A stretch of DNA of 64,000 bases from Parietaria judaica (GCA_954871525.1 OX940871.1:29672586-29736585); one strand, 5' to 3'. Shown: positions 48,245-63,900, counted from the first letter of the stretch. The notes: generated by a model from the sequence alone, not told the origin. Made by a program: numbers and translations.

Positions 48245-50936
48245 TGGTTCGAAATTTAAGGTTGTAAAAAATGTAAAATAAAGAAATGCTATAGGAAATG
48301 CTATAGCATTTCCTATGGCATTTCTCGTCAACAATTTAATCCTTTCATATTTTTGCATGAGAACTCTTGTTATATTCAAATTCCAATGTATAAGCCCTAA
48401 AATAATTATTTTTTCAATTGGTTCGAAATTTAAGGTTGTAAAAAATGTAAAATAAAGAAATGCTATAGGAAATGCTATTTCCTATGGCATTTCTCGTCAA
48501 CAATTTATTCCTTGCATATTTTTGCATGAGAACTCTTGTTATATTCAAATTCCAATGTATAAACCCTAAAATAATTATTTTTCAATTGGTTCGAAATATT
48601 AGGTCCTAAACAATGTAAAATAAAGAAATGCTATAGGAAATGCTAGCATTTCCTATGGCATTTCTCGTCTACAATTTAATCCTTGCATATTTTTGCATGA
48701 GAACTCTTGTTATATTAAAATTCCAATGTATAAGCCCTAAAATCATTATTTTTTTCAAATGGTTCGAAATTTAAGGTTGTAAAAAATGTAAAATAAAGAA
48801 GTGCTATAGGAAATGCTATAGCATTTCCTATGGCATTTCTCGTCAACAATTTAATCCTTGCATATTTTTGCATGAGAACTCTTGTTATATTCAAATTCCA
48901 ATGTATAAGCTTTAAAATCATTTATTTTTCATCTGGTTCGAAATTTAAGGTTGTAAAAAATGTAAAATAAAGAAGTGCTATAGGAAATGCTATAGCATTT
49001 CCTATGGCATCTCTCGTCAACAATTTAATCCTTGCATATTTTTGCATGAGAACTCTTGTTATATTCAAATTCCAATGTATAAGCTTTAAAATCATTTATT
49101 TTTCATCTGGTTTGAAATTTAAGGTTGTAAAAAATGTAAAATAAAGAAATGCTTTAGGAAATGCTATAGCATTTCGTATGGCATTTCTCGTCAACAATTT
49201 AATCATTGCATATTTTTGCATGAGAACTCTTGTTATATTCAAATTCTAAGGTATAAGCTTTAAAATCATTATTTTTTCAATTGGTTCGAAATTTAAGGTT
49301 GTAAAAAATGTAAAATAAAGAAATGCTATAGGAAATGCTATAGCATTTCCTATGGCATTTCTCGTCAACAATTTAATCCTTGCATATTTTTGCATGAGAA
49401 CTCTTGTTATATTCAAATTCCAATATATAAGCCCTAAAATCATTATTTTTTCAATTGGTTCGAAATTTAAGGTTGTAAAAAATGTAAAATAAAGAAATGC
49501 TATAGGAAATGCTATAGCATTTCCTATGGCATTTCTCGTCAACAATTTAATCCTTGCATATTTTTGCATGAGAACTCTTGTTATATTCAAATTCCAATGT
49601 ATAAGCCCTAAAATCATTATTTTTTCAATTGGTTCGAAATTTAAGGTTGTAAAAAATGTAAAATAAAGAAATGCTATAGGAAATGCTATTTCCTATGGCA
49701 TTTCTCATCAACAATTTATTCCTTGCATATTTTTGCATGAGAACTCTTGTTATATTCAAATTCCAATGTATAAACCCTAAAATAATTATTTTTCAATTGG
49801 TTCGAAATTTAAGGTTGTAAAAAATGTAAAATAAAGAAATGCTATAGGAAATGCTATTTCCTATGGCATTTCTCGTCAACAATTTATTCCTTGCATATTT
49901 TTGCATGAGAACTCTTGTTATATTCAAATTCCAATGTATAAACCCTAAAATAATTATTTTTCAATTGGTTCGAAATATTAGGTCCTAAACAATGTAAAAT
50001 AAAGAAATGCTATAGGAAATGCTAGCATTTCCTATGGCATTTCTCGTCTACAATTTAATCCTTGCATATTTTTGCATGAGAACTCTTGTTATATTAAAAT
50101 TCCAATGTATAAGCCCTAAAATCATTATTTTTTCAAATGGTTTGAAATTTAAGGTTGTAAAAAATGTAAAATAAAGAAGTGCTATAGGAAATGCTATAGC
50201 ATTTCCTATGGCATTTCTCGTCAACAATTAAATCATTGCATATTTTTGCATGAAAACGCTTGTAATATTAAAATTCCAATGTATAAGCCCTAAAATCATT
50301 ATTTTTACAATTGGTTTGAAATTTAAGGTTGTAAAAAATGTAAAATAAAGAAATGCTATAGGAAATGCTATAGCATTTCCTATGGCATTTCTCGTCAAAA
50401 ATTTAATCCTTGCATATTTTTACATGAGAACTCTTGTTATATTTAAATTCCAATGTATAAGCCCTAAAATCATTATTTTTTCAATTGGTTTGAAATTTAA
50501 GCTTGTAAAAAATTTAAAATAAAGAAATGCTATAGGAAATGCTATAGCATTTCCTATGGCATTTCTCGTCAACAATTTAATCCTTGCATATTTTTTCATG
50601 AGAACTCTTGTTATATTAAAATTCCAATGTATAAGCTTTAAAATCATTTATTTTTCATCTGGTTTGAAATTTAAGGTTGTAAAAAATGTAAAATAAAGAA
50701 ATGCTATAGGAAATGCTATAGCATTTCGTATGGCATTTCTCGTCAACAATTTAATCCTTGCATATTTTTGCATGAGAACTCTTGTTATATTCAAATTCCA
50801 ATGTATAAGCTTTAAAATCATTATTTTTTCAATTGGTTCGAAATTTAAGGTTGTAAAAAATGTAAAATAAAGAAATGCTATAGGAAATGCTATAGCATTT
50901 CCTATGGCATTTCTCGTCAACAATTTAATCCTTGCA
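48245..50936. repeat. Block duplication, copy B (partner 41000-43690)
   Basis: Near-identical to 41000-43690. Because it carries parts of two HOR types together, it records an event copying several units at once. The right edge at about 50936 is where the next monomer changes from the TTTTTTCATGAG to the TTTTTGCATGAG type. Confidence 0.8.
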
Positions 50937-51949
50937 TATTTTTGCATGAGAACTCTTGTTATATTCAAATTCCAATGTATAAGCCCTAAAATCATTATTT
51001 TTTCAATTGGTTCGAAATTTAAGGTTGTAAGAAATGTAAAATAAAGAAATGCTATAGGAAATGCTATTTCCTATGGCATTTCTCGTCAACAATTTATTCC
51101 TTGCATATTTTTGCATGAGAACTCTTGTTATATTCAAATTCCAATGTATAAACCCTAAAATAATTATTTTTCAATTGGTTCGAAATATTAGGTCCTAAAC
51201 AATGTAAAATAAAGAAATGTTATAGGAAATGCTAGCATTTCCTATGGCATTTCTCGTCTACAATTTAATCCTTGCATATTTTTGCATGAGAACTCTTGTT
51301 ATATTAAAATTCCAATGTATAAGACCTAAAATCATTATTTTTTCAAATGGTTCGAAATTTAAGGTTGTAAAAAATGTAAAATAAAGAAATGCTATGGCAT
51401 TTCTCGTCAACAATTTAATCCTTGCATATTTTTGCATGAGAACTCTTGTTATATTCAAATTCCAATGTATAAGCCCTAAAATCATTATTTTTTCAATTGG
51501 TTCGAAATTTAAGGTTGTAAAAAATGTAAAATAAAGAAATGCTATAGGAAATGCTATTTCCTATGGCATTTCTCGTCAACAATTTATTCCTTGCATATTT
51601 TTGCATGAGAACTCTTGTTATATTCAAATTCCAATGTATAAACCCTAAAATAATTATTTTTCAATTGGTTCGAAATATTAGGTCCTAAACAATGTAAAAT
51701 AAAGAAATGTTATAGGAAATGCTAGCATTTCCTATGGCATTTCTCGTCTACAATTTAATCCTTGCATATTTTTGCATGAGAACTCTTGTTATATTAAAAT
51801 TCCAATGTATAAGACCTAAAATCATTATTTTTTCAAATGGTTCGAAATTTAAGGTTGTAAAAAATGTAAAATAAAGAAATGCTATGGCATTTCTCGTCAA
51901 CAATTTAATCCTTGCATATTTTTGCATGAGAACTCTTGTTATATTCAAA

Positions 51950-54900
51950 TTCCAATATATAAGCCCTAAAATCATTATTTTTTCAATTGGTTCGAAATTT
52001 AAGGTTGTAAAAAATGTAAAATAAAGAAATGCTATAGGAAATGCTATAGCATTTCCTATGGCATTTCTCGTCAACAATTTAATCCTTGCATATTTTTGCA
52101 TGAGAACTCTTGTTATATTCAAATTCCAATGTATAAGCCCTAAAATCATTATTTTTTCAATTGGTTCGAAATTTAAGGTTGTAAAAAATGTAAAATAAAG
52201 AAATGCTATAGGAAATGCTATTTCCTATGGCATTTCTCATCAACAATTTATTCCTTGCATATTTTTGCATGAGAACTCTTGTTATATTCAAATTCCAATG
52301 TATAAACCCTAAAATAATTATTTTTCAATTGGTTCGAAATTTAAGGTTGTAAAAAATGTAAAATAAAGAAATGCTATAGGAAATGCTATTTCCTATGGCA
52401 TTTCTCGTCAACAATTTATTCCTTGCATATTTTTGCATGAGAACTCTTGTTATATTCAAATTCCAATGTATAAACCCTAAAATAATTATTTTTCAATTGG
52501 TTCGAAATATTAGGTCCTAAACAATGTAAAATAAAGAAATGCTATAGGAAATGCTAGCATTTCCTATGGCATTTCTCGTCTACAATTTAATCCTTGCATA
52601 TTTTTGCATGAGAACTCTTGTTATATTAAAATTCCAATGTATAAGCCCTAAAATCATTATTTTTTCAAATGGTTTGAAATTTAAGGTTGTAAAAAATGTA
52701 AAATAAAGAAGTGCTATAGGAAATGCTATAGCATTTCCTATGGCATTTCTCGTCAACAATTAAATCATTGCATATTTTTGCATGAAAACGCTTGTAATAT
52801 TAAAATTCCAATGTATAAGCCCTAAAATCATTATTTTTACAATTGGTTTGAAATTTAAGGTTGTAAAAAATGTAAAATAAAGAAATGCTATAGGAAATGC
52901 TATAGCATTTCCTATGGCATTTCTCGTCAAAAATTTAATCCTTGCATATTTTTACATGAGAACTCTTGTTATATTTAAATTCCAATGTATAAGCCCTAAA
53001 ATCATTATTTTTTCAATTGGTTCAAAATTTAAGCTTGTAAAAAATTTAAAATAAAGAAATGCTATAGGAAATGCTATAGCATTTCCTATGGCATTTCTCG
53101 TCAACAATTTAATCCTTGCATATTTTTTCATGAGAACTCTTGTTATATTAAAATTCCAATGTATAAGCTTTAAAATCATTTATTTTTCATCTGGTTTGAA
53201 ATTTAAGGTTGTAAAAAATGTAAAATAAAGAAATGCTATAGGAAATACTATAGCATTTCGTATGGCATTTCTCGTCAACAATTTAATCCTTGCATATTTT
53301 TGCATGAGAACTCTTGTTATATTCAAATTCCAATGTATAAGCTTTAAAATCATTATTTTTTCAATTGGTTCGAAATTTAAGGTTGTAAAAAATGTAAAAT
53401 AAAGAAATGCTATAGGAAATGCTATAGCATTTCCTATGGCATTTCTCGTCAACAATTTAATCCTTGCATATTTTTGCATGAGAACTCTTGTTATATTCAA
53501 ATTCCAATGTATAAGCCCTAAAATCATTATTTTTTCAATTGGTTCGAAATTTAAGGTTGTAAGAAATGTAAAATAAAGAAATGCTATAGGAAATGCTATT
53601 TCCTATGGCATTTCTCGTCAACAATTTATTCCTTGCATATTTTTGCATGAGAACTCTTGTTATATTCAAATTCCAATGTATAAACCCTAAAATAATTATT
53701 TTTCAATTGGTTCGAAATATTAGGTCCTAAACAATGTAAAATAAAGAAATGCTATAGGAAATGCTAGCATTTCCTATGGCATTTCTCGTCTACAATTTAA
53801 TCCTTGCATATTTTTGCATGAGAACTCTTGTTATATAAAAATTCCAATGTATAAGACCTAAAATCATTATTTTTTCAAATGGTTCGAAATTTAAGGTTGT
53901 AAAAAATGTAAAATAAAGAAATGCTATGGCATTTCTCGTCAACAATTTAATCCTTGCATATTTTTGCATGAGAACTCTTGTTATATTCAAATTCCAATGT
54001 ATAAGCCCTAAAATCATTATTTTTTCAATTGGTTCGAAATTTAAGGTTGTAAAAAATGTAAAATAAAGAAATGCTATAGGAAATGCTATTTCCTATGGCA
54101 TTTCTCGTCAACAATTTATTCCTTGCATATTTTTGCATGAGAACTCTTGTTATATTCAAATTCCAATGTATAAACCCTAAAATAATTATTTTTCAATTGG
54201 TTCGAAATATTTGGTCCTAAACAATGTAAAATAAAGAAATGCTATAGGAAATGCTAGCATTTCCTATGGCATTTCTCGTCTACAATTTAATCCTTGCATA
54301 TTTTTGCATGAGAACTCTTGTTATATTAAAATTCCAATGTATAAGCCCTAAAATCATTATTTTTTCAAATGGTTCGAAATTTAAGGTTGTAAAAAATGTA
54401 AAATAAAGAAGTGCTATAGGAAATGCTATAGCATTTCCTATGGCATTTCTCGTCAACAATTAAATCATTGCATATTTTTGCATGAAAACGCTTGTAATAT
54501 TAAAATTCCAATGTATAAGCCCTAAAATCATTATTTTTACAATTGGTTTGAAATTTAAGGTTGTAAAAAATGTAAAATAAAGAAATGCTATAGGAAATGC
54601 TATAGCATTTCCTATGGCATTTCTCGTCAAAAATTTAATCCTTGCATATTTTTACATGAGAACTCTTGTTATATTTAAATTCCAATGTATAAGCCCTAAA
54701 ATCATTATTTTTTCAATTGGTTTGAAATTTAAGCTTGTAAAAAATTTAAAATAAAGAAATGCTATAGGAAATGCTATAGCATTTCCTATGGCATTTCTCG
54801 TCAACAATTTAATCCTTGCATATTTTTTCATGAGAACTCTTGTTATATTAAAATTCCAATGTATAAGCTTTAAAATCATTTATTTTTCATCTGGTTTGAA

Positions 54901-54958
54901 ATTTAAGGTTGTAAAAAATGTAAAATAAAGAAATGCTATAGGAAATGCTATAGCATTT
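51950..54958. repeat. Block duplication, copy A (partner 57938-60946)
   Basis: About 3.0 kb recurs at an offset of 5988 bp with few substitutions (for example CCAATATAT at 51953 against CCAATGTAT at 57941, and AATGTAAAAT near 54055 against AATATAAAAT near 60043). The match ends at a change from TTTCGTATGG to TTTCCTATGG at about 54958. Confidence 0.8.
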
Positions 54959-57937
54959 CGTATGGCATTTCTCGTCAACAATTTAATCCTTGCATATTTT
55001 TGCATGAGAACTCTTGTTATATTCAAATTCCAATGTATAAGCTTTAAAATCATTATTTTTTCAATTGGTTCGAAATTTAAGGTTGTAAAAAATGTAAAAT
55101 AAAGAAATGCTATAGGAAATGCTATAGCATTTCCTATGGCATTTCTCGTCAACAATTTAATCCTTGCATATTTTTGCATGAGAACTCTTGTTATATTCAA
55201 ATTCCAATGTATAAGCCCTAAAATAATTATTTTTTCAACTGGTTCGAAATTTAAGGTTGTAAAAAATGTAAAATAAAGAAATGCTATAGGAAATGCTATT
55301 TCCTATGGCATTTCTCGTCAACAATTTATTCCTTGCATATTTTTGCATGAGAACTCTTGTTATATTCAAATTCCAATGTATAAACCCTAAAATAATTATT
55401 TTTCAATTGGTTCGAAATATTAGGTCCTAAACAATGTAAAATAAAGAAATGCTATACGAAATGCTAGCATTTCCTATGGCATTTCTCGTCTACAATTTAA
55501 TCCTTGCATATTTTTGCATGAGAACTCTTGTTATATTAAAATTCCAATGTATAAGCCCTAAAATCATTATTTTTTCAAATGGTTCGAAATTTAAGGTTGT
55601 AAAAAATGTAAAATAAAGAAGTGCTATAGGAAATGCTATAGCATTTCCTATGGCATTTCTCGTCAACAATTAAATCATTGCATATTTTTGCATGAAAACG
55701 CTTGTAATATTAAAATTCCAATGTATAAGCCCTAAAATCATTATTTTTACAATTGGTTTGAAATTTAAGGTTGTAAAAAATGTAAAATAAAGAAATGCTA
55801 TAGGAAATGCTATAGCATTTCCTATGGCATTTCTCGTCAAAAATTTAATCCTTGCATATTTTTACATGAGAACTCTTGTTATATTAAAATTCCAATGTAT
55901 AAGCCCTAAAATCATTATTTTTTCAATTGGTTTGAAATTTAAGCTTGTAAAAAATTTAAAATAAAGAAATGCTATAGGAAATGCTATAGCATTTCCTATG
56001 GCATTTCTCGTCAACAATTTAATCCTTGCATATTTTTTCATGAGAACTCTTGTTATATTAAAATTCCAATGTATAAGCTTTAAAATCATTTATTTTTCAT
56101 CTGGTTTGAAATTTAAGGTTGTAAAAAATGTAAAATAAAGAAATGCTATAGGAAATGCTATAGCATTTCGTATGGCATTTCTCGTCAACAATTTAATCCT
56201 TGCATATTTTTGCATGAGAACTCTTGTTATATTCAAATTCCAATGTATAAGCTTTAAAATCATTATTTTTTCAATTGGTTCGAAATTTAAGGTTGTAAAA
56301 AATGTAAAATAAAGAAATGCCATAGGAAATGCTATAGCATTTCCTATGGCATTTCTCGTCAACAATTTAATCCTTGCATATTTTTGCATGAGAACTCTTG
56401 TTATATTCAAATTCCAATGTATAAGCCCTAAAATAATTATTTTTTCAATTGGTTCGAAATTTAAGGTTGTAAAAAATGTAAAATAAAGAAATGCTATAGG
56501 AAATGCTATTTCCTATGGCATTTCTCGTCAACAATTTATTCCTTGCATATTTTTGCATGAGAACTCTTGTTATATTCAAATTCCAATGTATAAACCCTAA
56601 AATAATTATTTTTCAATTGGTTCGAAATATTAGGTCCTAAACAATGTAAAATAAAGAAATGCTATACGAAATGCTAGCATTTCCTATGGCATTTCTCGTC
56701 TACAATTTAATCCTTGCATATTTTTGCATGAGAACTCTTGTTATATTAAAATTCCAATGTATAAGCCCTAAAATCATTATTTTTTCAAATGGTTCGAAAT
56801 TTAAGGTTGTAAAAAATGTAAAATAAAGAAATGCTATGGCATTTCTCGTCAACAATTTAATCCTTGCATATTTTTGCATGAGAACTCTTGTTATATTCAA
56901 ATTCCAATGTATAAGCCCTAAAATCATTATTTTTTCAATTGGTTCGAAATTTAAGGTTGTAAAAAATGTAAAATAAAGAAATGCTATAGGAAATGCTATT
57001 TCCTATGGCATTTCTCGTCAACAATTTATTCCTTGCATATTTTTGCATGAGAACTCTTGTTATATTCAAATTCCAATGTATAAACCCTAAAATAATTATT
57101 TTTCAATTGGTTCGAAATATTAGGTCCTAAACAATGTAAAATAAAGAAATGCTATACGAAATGCTAGCATTTCCTATGGCATTTCTCGTCTACAATTTAA
57201 TCCTTGCATATTTTTGCATGAGAACTCTTGTTATATTAAAATTCCAATGTATAAGCCCTAAAATCATTATTTTTTCAAATGGTTCGAAATTTAAGGTTGT
57301 AAAAAATGTAAAATAAAGAAGTGCTATAGGAAATGCTATAGCATTTCCTATGGCATTTCTCGTCAACAATTTAATCCTTGCATATTTTTGCATGAGAACT
57401 CTTGTTATATTCAAATTCCAATGTATAAGCTTTAAAATCATTTATTTTTCATCTGGTTCGAAATTTAAGGTTGTAAAAAATGTAAAATAAAGAAGTGCTA
57501 TAGGAAATGCTATAGCATTTCCTATGGCATCTCTCGTCAACAATTTAATCCTTGCATATTTTTGCATGAGAACTCTTGTTATATTCAAATTCCAATGTAT
57601 AAGCTTTAAAATCATTTATTTTTCATCTGGTTTGAAATTTAAGGTTGTAAAAAATGTAAAATAAAGAAATGCTATAGGAAATGCTATAGCATTTCCTATG
57701 GCATTTCTCGTCAACAATTTAATCATTGCATATTTTTGCATGAGAACTCTTGTTATATTCAAATTCTAATGTATAAGCTTTAAAATCATTATTTTTTCAA
57801 TTGGTTCGAAATTTAAGGTTGTAAAAAATGTAAAATAAAGAAATGCTATAGGAAATGCTATAGCATTTCCTATGGCATTTCTCGTCAACAATTTAATCCT
57901 TGCATATTTTTGCATGAGAACTCTTGTTATATTCAAA

Positions 57938-60900
57938 TTCCAATGTATAAGCCCTAAAATCATTATTTTTTCAATTGGTTCGAAATTTAAGGTTGTAAAA
58001 AATGTAAAATAAAGAAATGCTATAGGAAATGCTATAGCATTTCCTATGGCATTTCTCGTCAACAATTTAATCCTTGCATATTTTTGCATGAGAACTCTTG
58101 TTATATTCAAATTCCAATGTATAAGCCCTAAAATCATTATTTTTTCAATTGGTTCGAAATTTAAGGTTGTAAAAAATGTAAAATAAAGAAATGCTATAGG
58201 AAATGCTATTTCCTATGGCATTTCTCATCAACAATTTATTCCTTGCATATTTTTGCATGAGAACTCTTGTTATATTCAAATTCCAATGTATAAACCCTAA
58301 AATAATTATTTTTCAATTGGTTCGAAATTTAAGGTTGTAAAAAATGTAAAATAAAGAAATGCTATAGGAAATGCTATTTCCTATGGCATTTCTCGTCAAC
58401 AATTTATTCCTTGCATATTTTTGCATGAGAACTCTTGTTATATTCAAATTCCAATGTATAAACCCTAAAATAATTATTTTTCAATTGGTTCGAAATATTA
58501 GGTCCTAAACAATGTAAAATAAAGAAATGCTATAGGAAATGCTAGCATTTCCTATGGCATTTCTCGTCTACAATTTAATCCTTGCATATTTTTGCATGAG
58601 AACTCTTGTTATATTAAAATTCCAATGTATAAGCCCTAAAATCATTATTTTTTCAAATGGTTTGAAATTTAAGGTTGTAAAAAATGTAAAATAAAGAAGT
58701 GCTATAGGAAATGCTATAGCATTTCCTATGGCATTTCTCGTCAACAATTAAATCATTGCATATTTTTGCATGAAAACGCTTGTAATATTAAAATTCCAAT
58801 GTATAAGCCCTAAAATCATTATTTTTACAATTGGTTTGAAATTTAAGGTTGTAAAAAATGTAAAATAAAGAAATGCTATAGGAAATGCTATAGCATTTCC
58901 TATGGCATTTCTCGTCAAAAATTTAATCCTTGCATATTTTTACATGAGAACTCTTGTTATATTTAAATTCCAATGTATAAGCCCTAAAATCATTATTTTT
59001 TCAATTGGTTCAAAATTTAAGCTTGTAAAAAATTTAAAATAAAGAAATGCTATAGGAAATGCTATAGCATTTCCTATGGCATTTCTCGTCAACAATTTAA
59101 TCCTTGCATATTTTTTCATGAGAACTCTTGTTATATTAAAATTCCAATGTATAAGCTTTAAAATCATTTATTTTTCATCTGGTTTGAAATTTAAGGTTGT
59201 AAAAAATGTAAAATAAAGAAATGCTATAGGAAATGCTATAGCATTTCGTATGGCATTTCTCGTCAACAATTTAATCCTTGCATATTTTTGCATGAGAACT
59301 CTTGTTATATTCAAATTCCAATGTATAAGCTTTAAAATCATTATTTTTTCAATTGGTTCGAAATTTAAGGTTGTAAAAAATGTAAAATAAAGAAATGCTA
59401 TAGGAAATGCTATAGCATTTCCTATGGCATTTCTCGTCAACAATTTAATCCTTGCATATTTTTGCATGAGAACTCTTGTTATATTCAAATTCCAATGTAT
59501 AAGCCCTAAAATCATTATTTTTTCAATTGGTTCGAAATTTAAGGTTGTAAGAAATGTAAAATAAAGAAATGCTATAGGAAATGCTATTTCCTATGGCATT
59601 TCTCGTCAACAATTTATTCCTTGCATATTTTTGCATGAGAACTCTTGTTATATTCAAATTCCAATGTATAAACCCTAAAATAATTATTTTTCAATTGGTT
59701 CGAAATATTAGGTCCTAAACAATGTAAAATAAAGAAATGCTATAGGAAATGCTAGCATTTCCTATGGCATTTCTCGTCTACAATTTAATCCTTGCATATT
59801 TTTGCATGAGAACTCTTGTTATATTAAAATTCCAATGTATAAGCCCTAAAATCATTATTTTTTCAAATGGTTCGAAATTTAAGGTTGTAAAAAATGTAAA
59901 ATAAAGAAATGCTATGGCATTTCTCGTCAACAATTTAATCCTTGCATATTTTTGCATGAGAACTCTTGTTATATTCAAATTCCAATGTATAAGCCCTAAA
60001 ATCATTATTTTTTCAATTGGTTCGAAATTTAAGGTTGTAAAAAATATAAAATAAAGAAATGCTATAGGAAATGCTATTTCCTATGGCATTTCTCGTCAAC
60101 AATTTATTCCTTGCATATTTTTGCATGAGAACTCTTGTTATATTCAAATTCCAATGTATAAACCCTAAAATAATTATTTTTCAATTGGTTCGAAATATTA
60201 GGTCCTAAACAATGTAAAATAAAGAAATGCTATAGGAAATGCTAGCATTTCCTATGGCATTTCTCGTCTACAATTTAATCCTTGCATATTTTTGCATGAG
60301 AACTCTTGTTATATTAAAATTCCAATGTATAAGCCCTAAAATCATTATTTTTTCAAATGGTTCGAAATTTAAGGTTGTAAAAAATGTAAAATAAAGAAGT
60401 GCTATAGGAAATGCTATAGCATTTCCTATGGCATTTCTCGTCAACAATTAAATCATTGCATATTTTTGCATGAAAACGCTTGTAATATTAAAATTCCAAT
60501 GTATAAGCCCTAAAATCATTATTTTTACAATTGGTTTGAAATTTAAGGTTGTAAAAAATGTAAAATAAAGAAATGCTATAGGAAATGCTATAGCATTTCC
60601 TATGGCATTTCTCGTCAAAAATTTAATCCTTGCATATTTTTACATGAGAACTCTTGTTATATTTAAATTCCAATGTATAAGCCCTAAAATCATTATTTTT
60701 TCAATTGGTTTGAAATTTAAGCTTGTAAAAAATTTAAAATAAAGAAATGCTATAGGAAATGCTATAGCATTTCCTATGGCATTTCTCGTCAACAATTTAA
60801 TCCTTGCATATTTTTTCATGAGAACTCTTGTTATATTAAAATTCCAATGTATAAGCTTTAAAATCATTTATTTTTCATCTGGTTTGAAATTTAAGGTTGT

Positions 60901-60946
60901 AAAAAATGTAAAATAAAGAAATGCTATAGGAAATGCTATAGCATTT
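57938..60946. repeat. Block duplication, copy B (partner 51950-54958)
   Basis: Near-identical partner of 51950-54958 at an offset of 5988 bp. A two-monomer (348-bp) duplication follows directly: 60640-60987 and 60988-61335 carry matching monomers. Confidence 0.8.
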
Positions 60947-63900
60947 CCTATGGCATTTCTCGTCAAAAATTTAATCCTTGCATATTTTTACATGAGAACT
61001 CTTGTTATATTTAAATTCCAATGTATAAGCCCTAAAATCATTATTTTTTCAATTGGTTCAAAATTTAAGCTTGTAAAAAATTTAAAATAAAGAAATGCTA
61101 TAGGAAATGCTATAGCATTTCCTATGGCATTTCTCGTCAACAATTTAATCCTTGCATATTTTTTCATGAGAACTCTTGTTATATTAAAATTCCAATGTAT
61201 AAGCTTTAAAATCATTTATTTTTCATCTGGTTTGAAATTTAAGGTTGTAAAAAATGTAAAATAAAGAAATGCTATAGGAAATGCTATAGCATTTCGTATG
61301 GCATTTCTCGTCAACAATTTAATCCTTGCATATTTTTGCATGAGAACTCTTGTTATATTCAAATTCCAATGTATAAGCTTTAAAATCATTATTTTTTCAA
61401 TTGGTTCGAAATTTAAGGTTGTAAAAAATGTAAAATAAAGAAATGCTATAGGAAATGCTATAGCATTTCCTATGGCATTTCTCGTCAACAATTTAATCCT
61501 TGCATATTTTTGCATGAGAACTCTTGTTATATTCAAATTCCAATGTATAAGCCCTAAAATCATTATTTTTTCAATTGGTTCGAAATTTAAGGTTGTAAGA
61601 AATGTAAAATAAAGAAATGCTATAGGAAATGCTATTTCCTATGGCATTTCTCGTCAACAATTTATTCCTTGCATATTTTTGCATGAGAACTCTTGTTATA
61701 TTCAAATTCCAATGTATAAACCCTAAAATAATTATTTTTCAATTGGTTCGAAATATTAGGTCCTAAACAATGTAAAATAAAGAAATGCTATAGGAAATGC
61801 TAGCATTTCCTATGGCATTTCTCGTCTACAATTTAATCCTTGCATATTTTTGCATGAGAACTCTTGTTATATTAAAATTCCAATGTATAAGCCCTAAAAT
61901 CATTATTTTTTCAAATGGTTCGAAATTTAAGGTTGTAAAAAATGTAAAATAAAGAAATGCTATGGCATTTCTCGTCAACAATTTAATCCTTGCATATTTT
62001 TGCATGAGAACTCTTGTTATATTCAAATTCCAATGTATAAGCCCTAAAATCATTATTTTTTCAATTGGTTCGAAATTTAAGGTTGTAAAAAATATAAAAT
62101 AAAGAAATGCTATAGGAAATGCTATTTCCTATGGCATTTCTCGTCAACAATTTATTCCTTGCATATTTTTGCATGAGAACTCTTGTTATATTCAAATTCC
62201 AATGTATAAACCCTAAAATAATTATTTTTCAATTGGTTCGAAATATTAGGTCCTAAACAATGTAAAATAAAGAAATGCTATAGGAAATGCTAGCATTTCC
62301 TATGGCATTTCTCGTCTACAATTTAATCCTTGCATATTTTTGCATGAGAACTCTTGTTATATTAAAATTCCAATGTATAAGCCCTAAAATCATTATTTTT
62401 TCAAATGGTTCGAAATTTAAGGTTGTAAAAAATGTAAAATAAAGAAGTGCTATAGGAAATGCTATAGCATTTCCTATGGCATTTCTCGTCAACAATTAAA
62501 TCATTGCATATTTTTGCATGAAAACGCTTGTAATATTAAAATTCCAATGTATAAGCCCTAAAATCATTATTTTTACAATTGGTTTGAAATTTAAGGTTGT
62601 AAAAAATGTAAAATAAAGAAATGCTATAGGAAATGCTATAGCATTTCCTATGGCATTTCTCGTCAAAAATTTAATCCTTGCATATTTTTACATGAGAACT
62701 CTTGTTATATTTAAATTCCAATGTATAAGCCCTAAAATCATTATTTTTTCAATTGGTTTGAAATTTAAGCTTGTAAAAAATTTAAAATAAAGAAATGCTA
62801 TAGGAAATGCTATAGCATTTCCTATGGCATTTCTCGTCAACAATTTAATCCTTGCATATTTTTTCATGAGAACTCTTGTTATATTAAAATTCCAATGTAT
62901 AAGCTTTAAAATCATTTATTTTTCATCTGGTTTGAAATTTAAGGTTGTAAAAAATGTAAAATAAAGAAATGCTATAGGAAATGCTATAGCATTTCGTATG
63001 GCATTTCTCGTCAACAATTTAATCCTTGCATATTTTTGCATGAGAACTCTTGTTATATTCAAATTCCAATGTATAAGCTTTAAAATCATTATTTTTTCAA
63101 TTGGTTCGAAATTTAAGGTTGTAAAAAATGTAAAATAAAGAAATGCTATAGGAAATGCTATAGCATTTCCTATGGCATTTCTCGTCAACAATTTAATCCT
63201 TGCATATTTTTGCATGAGAACTCTTGTTATATTAAAATTCCAATGTATAAGCCCTAAAATCATTATTTTTTCAATTGGTTCGAAATTTAAGGTTGTAAGA
63301 AATGTAAAATAAAGAAATGCTATAGGAAATGCTATTTCCTATGGCATTTCTCGTCAACAATTTATTCCTTGCATATTTTTGCATGAGAACTCTTGTTATA
63401 TTCAAATTCCAATGTATAAACCCTAAAATAATTATTTTTCAATTGGTTCGAAATATTAGGTCCTAAACAATGTAAAATAAAGAAATGCTATAGGAAATGC
63501 TAGCATTTCCTATGGCATTTCTCGTCTACAATTTAATCCTTGCATATTTTTGCATGAGAACTCTTGTTATATTAAAATTCCAATGTATAAGCCCTAAAAT
63601 CATTATTTTTTCAAATGGTTCGAAATTTAAGGTTGTAAAAAATGTAAAATAAAGAAATGCTATGGCATTTCTCGTCAACAATTTAATCCTTGCATATTTT
63701 TGCATGAGAACTCTTGTTATATTCAAATTCCAATGTATAAGCCCTAAAATCATTATTTTTTCAATTGGTTCGAAATTTAAGGTTGTAAAAAATGTAAAAT
63801 AAAGAAATGCTATAGGAAATGCTATTTCCTATGGCATTTCTCGTCAACAATTTATTCCTTGCATATTTTTGCATGAGAACTCTTGTTATATTCAAATTCC

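Larger units (their letters stand above)
37794..50000. repeat. 7-mer higher-order repeats, 1210 bp, two flavours
   Basis: Units of five 174-bp monomers plus one 169 and one 171 sum to 1210 bp. Equivalent points of one flavour fall at 37794, 40214, 41424, 44360, 46258 and 48670, and again at 57190. A second flavour with different inner monomers starts at 39004 and 47468; the latter is 8 bp shorter because of a 9-bp loss at a palindrome (about 47962) and an extra T at about 48750. Four-monomer (688-bp) spacings such as 45570 to 46258 show partial units. The boundaries are approximate. Confidence 0.8.

Noticed and set aside
29516..63753. Satellite open frames in the right array
   Set aside because: Same 58-codon periodicity; broken by the 169-, 171-, 162- and 150-bp monomers.
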